A stretch of 6,395 nt of DNA from an uncultured Lachnospiraceae bacterium (GTDB lineage Bacteria; Bacillota_A; Clostridia; Lachnospirales; Lachnospiraceae): NCBI GenBank assembly GCA_946613735.1, contig CAMOFS010000099.1, positions 1 to 6,395 on the forward strand, written 5' to 3'. Positions 1 to 5,486 of the stretch are shown piece by piece. How positions within the stretch are numbered: the first letter of the stretch is position 1; the number at the start of each line of letters is the position of its first letter. Both the position numbers and the translations under genes were made by a program. Under the pieces are notes generated by a model, which searched no databases, had not been told where the DNA came from, and was given only the letters and a program-made list of their open reading frames with translations.

Positions 1-256
1 TGTCCTTTTGCTCCATATCGGACTCAAGCTTTTCCACATGATCCCTGGCCTTGAAGTAATCGTCAGCTACGTTGATATTGATAAGTACCTGCTTCATGTC
101 TACGGACAGGTTCTTGTAGCCGTCCATGCTCTGAAACTCTTCTATCTTGCTGTTAATATAAGTGGCAATACGCTGGAGATAATCCTCCTCTGCATAACCG
201 CTTAAGGTATACACCTTACCGTCAATAAGTACCTTGGTACTCTTCTTTGCTGACAT
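1..256 (-). CDS. zapA: ZapA, cell division protein (3' end outside window)
   Basis: ZapA binds FtsZ and bundles its filaments at the division site in the cytoplasm. 85 residues are visible before the window ends. The protein begins MSAKKSTKVLIDGKVYTLSG, and a stretch with EDYLQRIATYINSKIEEF and a later VLININVADDYFK match the small globular head of clostridial ZapA as I recall it. The last visible residues (VEKLESDMEQKD) enter the C-terminal coiled coil, so an unknown part of the coil is missing. The start is well supported: GGAGGAGAGT (266 to 257) sits directly before the ATG at 256. The gene has its own promoter in the 75-nt gap upstream, so it need not depend on read-through from the cassette. 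In related Clostridia zapA commonly lies close to ruvB, ahead of a U32 peptidase gene. That placement is recalled knowledge, and it is the reason the three intervening genes look inserted. Confidence 0.88.
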   Translation of the reverse strand, partial: MSAKKSTKVLIDGKVYTLSGYAEEDYLQRIATYINSKIEEFQSMDGYKNLSVDMKQVLININVADDYFKARDHVEKLESDMEQKD

Positions 257-266
257 ACTCTCCTCC
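257..266 (-). promoter_or_regulatory. Ribosome binding site of zapA
   Basis: GGAGGAGAGT lies immediately before the ATG at 256. The GGAGG core is 5 nt from the start codon. It is a strong Shine-Dalgarno sequence and fixes the zapA start, since no other in-frame ATG has one nearby. Confidence 0.85.
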
Positions 267-291
267 ACACACCAAATTTTATGTCAAAAGA

Positions 292-320
292 ATTATAACG
301 AATTTTATTCGTGGTTGCAA
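292..320 (-). promoter_or_regulatory. Sigma-A-type promoter for zapA
   Basis: On the minus strand TTGCAA (320 to 315) is followed by a 17-nt spacer (314 to 298) and a perfect TATAAT (297 to 292). The -35 box matches the TTGACA consensus at five of six positions and the spacing is optimal. Transcription would start near 285-284, giving a leader of about 28 nt that holds the strong ribosome binding site of zapA. This lies in the only real intergenic gap of the window and points at zapA. No start-site data are available, so this is a pattern match, but a good one. Confidence 0.75.
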
Positions 321-329
321 CCACTAATA
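306..329. promoter_or_regulatory. Palindrome over the -35 box of the zapA promoter, possible operator
   Basis: A perfect 14-bp palindrome, GTGGTTGCAACCAC (311-324), is extended by matching TATT/AATA ends to two 12-nt arms (306-317 and 318-329) with one mismatch (310/325). There is no spacer between the arms, as expected for a dimeric DNA-binding protein site rather than an RNA hairpin, which would need a loop. It covers the whole -35 hexamer of the zapA promoter (315-320), where a bound protein would block RNA polymerase. The TTGCAA core is reminiscent of MarR-type operators, but I cannot assign a regulator and none is encoded here. If transcribed it could form only a 5-bp GC-containing stem with a TGCA loop and no following U-run, so it is a poor terminator. 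Confidence 0.5.
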
Positions 330-331
330 GA

Positions 332-2368
332 TCATAACTTTCTCTCAAAAGCAAGCATGGTAAGATCATCAAACTGATCCGCATCACCCACAAATGCATC
401 CACATCCGCACGGACTCCATGCAGTACTTCTTCAGGAGTATCTGAAGTATGCTTTTTAAGGACAGCCAGCAGTCTATCCATTCCGTAAAGCTCACTTTCA
501 GCATTGGTGGCCTCAGGCACACCGTCCGTGTAAAGGAAGAGCTTGTCTCCGAGGCCAAGATTAAGTGTATCCTTGAGATATACCATACCTTCCATTGCAG
601 CAAGGGGCGGTCTCTTCTTGTCGGGATGGATCTCTTCCACGGTACCATCTGCATGTAATACAACGGGGAACTCATGTCCGGCATCGGAATACTCCACTAC
701 TCCGGTCTTTAAGTCAACCACACCTATCCAGGCCGTAACAAAGAGCATCTCATCATTACCTTCACACAGCTGGTTGTTGGAAGCCATCAGTGCATCCTCA
801 ACGCTCTCGCCATTCTGAAGGTGGTTCTTGATAAGAGTCTTTGCAATGACCATGAACAGTGCTGCGGGAACACCCTTACCTGAAACGTCAGCCATAACCA
901 CCGCAAGATGGTTTTCATCCACCATGAACAGATCGTAAAAGTCTCCGCCCACTTCCTTGGCAGGATCCATGGAAGCAAAGATATCAATATCAGTCCTCTC
1001 AGGGAAAGCCGGGAAGATGGAAGGCAGCATGTCTGCCTGGATCTTGGTAGCTACGTTAAGCTCGGCTCCGATCCTCTCCTTTTCCGCAGTAACCTTGGTC
1101 AGATCGGAAATATAGGTTTTGAGGTTTTTCGCCATCTCGTTAAAGCTCTGTGCCAGGTCTCCCACCTCATCATTGTTATGTACCACTGCCCTGTGGTCAA
1201 GATCACCGCTAGCGATCACCTTGGCATCAGTCTCCAGCGCGATGATGGGTTTCGTAAAGTTATTTGCACTCCTGGTAATAAACACTGCCATGGCCACAAG
1301 TATGGCAAAGAACATAAGAACAAATACCAGCATCATATTTCTGATATTGGAATTCATCTTATCCACAGGGGCCAGGATCACCTCTTTAGGAAGACGCAGG
1401 CACATATGCCAATCGGTCTGTTTAATGGATGAATATGCATAATAGACTCCCTTATCAGATAACACTATGCCTGTACCATCCGACATGATCTGCGCGCGGA
1501 CTTTATCATCCATACCATCATCATCAGAAAGTGTAACACCTGAAGCATCCGGAGAGATCACATTTTCAGCCTTGTCAACCAAAAACGGATAGGCACCTTC
1601 ATTGGCATCATAAACAGAACCTGATTCCGTTTCCATACTTACAACCTTTTCATACAGATTGGAAATGAGTATGTCCATACCTATAACACCGGCAAATTCA
1701 TCGTTTTCATCATAATATGGACAAACGCAGGTTATGGTAAGACCTCTTCCGAAGCCATCGTCATAAACATTGGTAAAGGCAGTACCATCAGAGTTTTCAC
1801 CAAGCTGATACCACTCAGTCTCAAAAAACGGATACTCATCTATCCCGGTCTTCATATCTGATGTCTTGTCATAACCGATCAGAAAACCGTTCTTTGAACC
1901 GATATAAACCACTGTTATAATGTCATTTGAAGAATCTATAACAGGATGAATGATATGCTGCGCGCTGCTTAAAAGCATAGCTTCCTTTTGATACGCCTCC
2001 TTGGGAGTATCCTTTGAAGCGGGAAGGATCTGTAAGGCCAGCTTTCCGGCATTTTTTTCATCAGGTGCATATATCTCCTCACCGATAAAAGCATCCGGAT
2101 TCTTATAAAGACGGTTGATATAGATGGCAAAATCATTAACTATATCAGCATAGTTTTTAAGCTCTGTATCAGCAAGATCCGACTTACTTGAAACGATATT
2201 GGTGGTATTTTGTTCCATCTGACTTATCAGCGCCGTCTGAGCCATGTTTGTGATATTGTACATGGAATATATACCAAAAATACTTGTGATAATAAGGGCA
2301 AGACCGGATATCAGCATAACCGCACGTAACAGCCTGGCCTTTATGGATACTCTTTTCATCTCATTCAT
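332..2368 (-). CDS. Membrane sensor PP2C phosphatase: dCache, HAMP, SpoIIE domain
   Basis: This is a transmembrane serine/threonine phosphatase of the SpoIIE/RsbU (PPM/PP2C) type, 678 residues from the chosen start. TM1 is ~13-35, followed by an extracytoplasmic dCache-like sensor (~40-340) with the family pattern W-Y, then YDDG (202-205), then GVIGMDI (227-233). TM2 is ~343-365. A HAMP linker (~366-418, ending NNDEVGDLAQSFNEM) and a short helical linker lead to the phosphatase at ~462-676. Its metal ligands are visible: GGDFYD (Asp476), ADVSGKG (Asp494), YTDGVPEA (Asp615) and DQFDDLT (Asp667/668). It should be catalytically active and gated by an outside ligand. Usual targets of this class are phosphorylated STAS-domain anti-anti-sigma proteins; none is encoded in the window. 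The ATG at 2368 overlaps the ligase stop (ATGA) and has GGAG 4 nt upstream. A TTG at 2389 would add seven residues but has no better site. The TGA stop is 75 nt before zapA. Confidence 0.93.
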   Translation of the reverse strand: MNEMKRVSIKARLLRAVMLISGLALIITSIFGIYSMYNITNMAQTALISQMEQNTTNIVSSKSDLADTELKNYADIVNDFAIYINRLYKNPDAFIGEEIYAPDEKNAGKLALQILPASKDTPKEAYQKEAMLLSSAQHIIHPVIDSSNDIITVVYIGSKNGFLIGYDKTSDMKTGIDEYPFFETEWYQLGENSDGTAFTNVYDDGFGRGLTITCVCPYYDENDEFAGVIGMDILISNLYEKVVSMETESGSVYDANEGAYPFLVDKAENVISPDASGVTLSDDDGMDDKVRAQIMSDGTGIVLSDKGVYYAYSSIKQTDWHMCLRLPKEVILAPVDKMNSNIRNMMLVFVLMFFAILVAMAVFITRSANNFTKPIIALETDAKVIASGDLDHRAVVHNNDEVGDLAQSFNEMAKNLKTYISDLTKVTAEKERIGAELNVATKIQADMLPSIFPAFPERTDIDIFASMDPAKEVGGDFYDLFMVDENHLAVVMADVSGKGVPAALFMVIAKTLIKNHLQNGESVEDALMASNNQLCEGNDEMLFVTAWIGVVDLKTGVVEYSDAGHEFPVVLHADGTVEEIHPDKKRPPLAAMEGMVYLKDTLNLGLGDKLFLYTDGVPEATNAESELYGMDRLLAVLKKHTSDTPEEVLHGVRADVDAFVGDADQFDDLTMLAFERKL

Positions 2369-3717
2369 CTGTCTCCACCTACCTTCCAAAGCAGTTCATT
2401 CGCAGCATTTATAACATTTTCGGAAACCACATCGGGATATTTTTCCCTCATATCGGAAAGTCCGCTTAATAATTCATCAACTGTGTCAACTCCACCGACA
2501 ACAAATTCACACATCTCAATCTCTTCATCGGGAGAATTCCTGAAGGATGCATTCATTATTGAACATATGATAGGACATTTCTCCCATAACTCATCGATCA
2601 GTTCCTCCGGGAGTCTTTTTGTCTTGAAATCAAGAACATAGCGATTCTTTATCTTTTCATCCAATTTCCCAAGTGCAGTCCGGATATACGGGTCAAACAT
2701 CCCCATGCCGGCCATGGATGTGCTGGCGGGAGTAAGATACGAGCAGCGGGCATTTATCTCAACAATATACCACTTACCTTCGTGATAGATCAGATCGATC
2801 TCAGCAGCGCCACACAGTCCGAGTTCCCCGGCCATTCGTTCAATTTCTTTTTTCAGTCCCTCCACGTCGTAGGAAGGATCCGTAAATGGACCGATCTTGT
2901 AACTTGTAAAAGGATCCGTAACACCATCACCGGTAACTGTGAATTTGATGGGATCAAGAACCATATAAGATCCCGGAACTCCCCAGATCTCTATTCCAAA
3001 ACTGTCTCCCGATATCCATTCCTCGACGACGAGATCACTTTCTCCCTTATAATCAAAAAGAATCTTTTCAGCTTCTTCGTAAGTCTTGGCCACCTTCAGT
3101 CCGATAGAACCTGCACTCCCGGTTGATTTTATCACAACGGGAAAACTAAGCTCCCTGATGCAATCCATCTTGTACTCCAAATATACGTTGGAGATCATCT
3201 GAGTATCCCTGATATGTTCCCTGAACGTATGTGAATTAATATGGATGCTGTCAGCAGTAAAAAAGCCTTTTTGTCTGAGAAGACTGTTAGTCTGTTGCTT
3301 ATCACATGATATATATGAAATATACTCACCGTGGGCTATGGTATTGATACCACGTTTCTTAAGAGCCTTGCCCAAAAGGGAATCCCTCATATTGTTCCAG
3401 TCAAAGGGCAGAGACGGTATGGTAATGCAAATAGCCGTATCCGGCTCCCATGCAGCTATCCTGTCTGCCAGTTTGTCTATGGGATCACTGATAGGCATAG
3501 CCTCATATGAAACATATTGCGGGACACTTACTATCTCATTTTTTTTGGCATCCACCACCATTCCATGCGGAAGAATGAAAAATACCTTAAACTCATGCTC
3601 AGGGTATTCTTTTGCTATCCTGTCCCACTCCGCAGAACGAAGCGGTCTAAAGCTGTACCAGAATTCATAAAACGAATCAGGTCCATTACAGTCAGCACTG
3701 AAAATCGCTATTTTCAT
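2365..3717 (-). CDS. ATP-grasp ligase, D-Ala-D-Ala-ligase-like, substrate unknown
   Basis: This is a cytoplasmic ATP-grasp enzyme of 450 residues. The superfamily activates a carboxylate as an acyl phosphate and joins it to an amine or other nucleophile. Residues 1-~135 form an N-terminal pre-ATP-grasp region. A Ddl-like pattern follows, with Asp139-Lys140 and a Gly-rich turn near 150. The ATP lid is PVVIKSTGSAGSIG (193-206, Lys197 the likely ATP-contacting lysine). The adenine-side stretch is VVEEWISGDSFGIEI (230-244). The metal and phosphate site is EIDLIYHEGKWYIVEINAR (306-324), with Asp308, Glu320, Asn322 and Arg324 in the expected D...E-x-N-x-R arrangement. These residues are all present, so the enzyme looks active. 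About 100 residues after the core (350-450) have no assignment I can give. The start is set by GGAGGT 3 nt upstream of the ATG, 11 nt after the transporter's stop. It is not an ordinary Ddl, because it is longer and lacks the full Ddl N-terminal signature. A role making a small peptide or conjugate for the adjacent exporter is inferred from position only. Confidence 0.85.
   Translation of the reverse strand: MKIAIFSADCNGPDSFYEFWYSFRPLRSAEWDRIAKEYPEHEFKVFFILPHGMVVDAKKNEIVSVPQYVSYEAMPISDPIDKLADRIAAWEPDTAICITIPSLPFDWNNMRDSLLGKALKKRGINTIAHGEYISYISCDKQQTNSLLRQKGFFTADSIHINSHTFREHIRDTQMISNVYLEYKMDCIRELSFPVVIKSTGSAGSIGLKVAKTYEEAEKILFDYKGESDLVVEEWISGDSFGIEIWGVPGSYMVLDPIKFTVTGDGVTDPFTSYKIGPFTDPSYDVEGLKKEIERMAGELGLCGAAEIDLIYHEGKWYIVEINARCSYLTPASTSMAGMGMFDPYIRTALGKLDEKIKNRYVLDFKTKRLPEELIDELWEKCPIICSIMNASFRNSPDEEIEMCEFVVGGVDTVDELLSGLSDMREKYPDVVSENVINAANELLWKVGGDR
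2373..2380 (-). promoter_or_regulatory. Ribosome binding site that decides the phosphatase start
   Basis: AGGTGGAG lies inside the last codons of the ATP-grasp gene, and its GGAG is 4 nt upstream of the ATG at 2368. It favours this ATG, which overlaps the upstream stop as ATGA, over the TTG at 2389, which lies upstream of this site, and over the ATG at 2359, which is 13 nt from GGAG. Confidence 0.7.
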
Positions 3718-3720
3718 AAA

Positions 3721-3726
3721 ACCTCC
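3721..3726 (-). promoter_or_regulatory. Ribosome binding site of the ATP-grasp gene
   Basis: GGAGGT sits in the 11-nt gap after the transporter's TAG stop, 3 nt before the ATG at 3717. The short gap and strong site suggest that ribosomes finishing the transporter can restart on the ligase. Confidence 0.8.
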
Positions 3727-3728
3727 AT

Positions 3729-5483
3729 CTAGCTCGGATCTATACGGATCAGTGTATTGTTCATTCCCATGATATATTCGAAAGAAAGCTCGGGTGCGAG
3801 TGTCTGTAACATAAGCAGGTTTTCTGCCACATCCTCCTCTGTACCTTGGGTGGGATCAAAAGGCTCACCAATACTCCTGAAAGACAGATCGATCTTTTTC
3901 TTTCTGATACGAAGCAAAAGATCTATATCACCGATATTACTCCTGTGATGCTGTGTGTAGACCGCCATCTCTTCACACAAAAGCCCCACACGCATAGCTT
4001 GTTTCATAGGGACGCCATTTTCCGTACAAAACTCGATCATCTGCTCACTGCACTCGGAAATATCCTCATTTCTGTCAGTTATTGTAAGGTTTATGGTAGC
4101 TATGCTTCCCAGGTCTTTTCTGATTAGGGTAATACCGGTGTAACTATCCCTGTTTTTATTATAAATAACAAAGTTTGTGATCATTATTATAACAAACATC
4201 AATAATGCTGCAACAGGATATGACAAAAACACACCGTCAATACCGATGATTCCTGAAAGAATGTAGCCTATGGGGATTACAAACAGTCCATCCATAAGAC
4301 TAACCATAAAAGCATATCGTTTTCTTCCCTCAACCTGGAAAAACCTCAAAAACTGGATTGAAATACCTCTGGGCAGATACGTCAGGGCAAAAAGCCTGAT
4401 GCCATGGAGGCCGAGACTCACCATATCCGGATCATCCACTCCATACAGCAATACTATACCCTGGGGAAATACTATGAAAAAAGCGATCAGAACAAGTGAA
4501 AAAACGATCTGAAGCTTTATGGACCGATTCATTACGATGTCCTCACCCTTATAATCCCTTTGCCCGGATAACATGGCTAAAAGCGGCTGGGCTGTATCAG
4601 CTATACCAAGCAAAAAAACACATGCTATCGAAAATGTCTGCAGGCAAAGAGAAAAGCCCACAACACCAACTCTGTCGCCGTAAGCTGATGCAAGACTATT
4701 ACTGGATGCATATTTTAATGCATAGCATATCTGAAGTACAGCTGTGGCAGCTCCCTGGGATAAGATCATGGGAACAAAGCTTAAGTCCGTCATGTCTAAC
4801 TTCTCGTCGGTGACCTTTACCATACCCTTTCTTAAGCAATACAAAAGGATAATGCCTCCACCCAAATAACCTGTAATGGTTGCGTAGGCAGCACCTTCAA
4901 CACCGAAATGCAAAACCCTGATATAGACAATATCCATAATGAGATTCAGACCGTTTGCTACTATATTGACTACCGTAGCAATGACCGGCGCTCCACTGGG
5001 CGGAAGAAAACAAACAAAAGTAAGGATGATTATAAGCGGCAAAGCCGTTATAAGCATAGTATGGTAATAACCCGTATAGGCTTCCAGAAGCCCTGCATCC
5101 GGGCACAAAACAGATGTTATGCTCTTGGAAAAAGCCCTTCCTACAAGGATCACCAGCACTCCTAAAACTGCAGCCATGATCATGGAAAGCCTGAAAACCT
5201 TACCGGCTTTTTTCTGTTGCCATTGACCAAGATAGATGGCATAAAGAGTGGCTCCGCCACTTCCGAGTAAAACATAGCACGCTGCAATGACGAAAATGAT
5301 GGGATAGCCCAGATTAACTATGGCTAAAGCTTCACTTCCGAGAATATTTGAAAGTATCATGGAATCCACGAATTCGTTAAGTGCCAGTGCCAGGGATGTA
5401 AGTATCGAAGGCAAGAGATACTGACGATATTTTTTCATCAGTATGCTGTCAGATTCAAATGCTTTTTCTTTTTTATCATTCAT
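3729..5483 (-). CDS. MATE-family efflux transporter with a C-terminal degenerate RsbW-like ATPase domain
   Basis: This is a membrane transporter of the MATE family (cation-coupled multidrug or metabolite antiporters), placed in the MepA/DinF-like part by general resemblance. Residues ~20-445 hold about twelve hydrophobic segments. TM1 carries the family-like NEFVDSMILSNILGSEALA pattern (36-54). A loop/TM5-6 stretch resembles the usual N..L..D pattern (Asn180, Asp184), and the second half has GIADTAQPLLA (293-303), close to the usual GIAQGAQPL. Normal MATE proteins have about 450 residues; this one has 584. Residues ~460-584 are soluble and resemble the RsbW/SpoIIAB-type HATPase fold: an N-box-like EEMAVYTQHH (504-513) and a G1-like IGEPFDP (538-544). 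The N-box Asn is Tyr509, the DxG Asp is Ser537, and no glycine-rich G2 loop is evident, so ATP binding or kinase activity may be lost. The start ATG is preceded by AAAAAGG with an 8-nt spacer and lies 3 nt after ruvB. The substrate is unknown. The MATE assignment is firm; the tail assignment is moderate. Confidence 0.9.
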   Translation of the reverse strand: MNDKKEKAFESDSILMKKYRQYLLPSILTSLALALNEFVDSMILSNILGSEALAIVNLGYPIIFVIAACYVLLGSGGATLYAIYLGQWQQKKAGKVFRLSMIMAAVLGVLVILVGRAFSKSITSVLCPDAGLLEAYTGYYHTMLITALPLIIILTFVCFLPPSGAPVIATVVNIVANGLNLIMDIVYIRVLHFGVEGAAYATITGYLGGGIILLYCLRKGMVKVTDEKLDMTDLSFVPMILSQGAATAVLQICYALKYASSNSLASAYGDRVGVVGFSLCLQTFSIACVFLLGIADTAQPLLAMLSGQRDYKGEDIVMNRSIKLQIVFSLVLIAFFIVFPQGIVLLYGVDDPDMVSLGLHGIRLFALTYLPRGISIQFLRFFQVEGRKRYAFMVSLMDGLFVIPIGYILSGIIGIDGVFLSYPVAALLMFVIIMITNFVIYNKNRDSYTGITLIRKDLGSIATINLTITDRNEDISECSEQMIEFCTENGVPMKQAMRVGLLCEEMAVYTQHHRSNIGDIDLLLRIRKKKIDLSFRSIGEPFDPTQGTEEDVAENLLMLQTLAPELSFEYIMGMNNTLIRIDPS

Positions 5484-5486
5484 AGT

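Noticed and set aside
282..287. A perfect TTGACA on the minus strand, downstream of the TATAAT of the zapA promoter.
   Set aside because: Seventeen nt further on lies the ribosome binding site, with no -10-like sequence. The TTGCAA/TATAAT pair is the correctly spaced promoter.
301..331. Palindrome after the phosphatase stop read as an intrinsic terminator.
   Set aside because: The hairpin would have only five strong pairs around a TGCA loop and no U-run follows on either strand. The operator reading fits better.
202..684. Open frame of 160 codons on the minus strand overlapping the phosphatase, plus other antisense frames such as 908-1432 (+) and 8-205 (+).
   Set aside because: They lie within genes with clear family motifs in another frame, lack convincing ribosome binding sites and give protein sequences without domain patterns.
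2365..2389. TTG start for the phosphatase at 2389, giving a 685-residue protein.
   Set aside because: It lies upstream of the AGGTGGAG site that serves the ATG at 2368, and it would add seven unconserved-looking residues. The ATGA overlap is the usual coupling arrangement.
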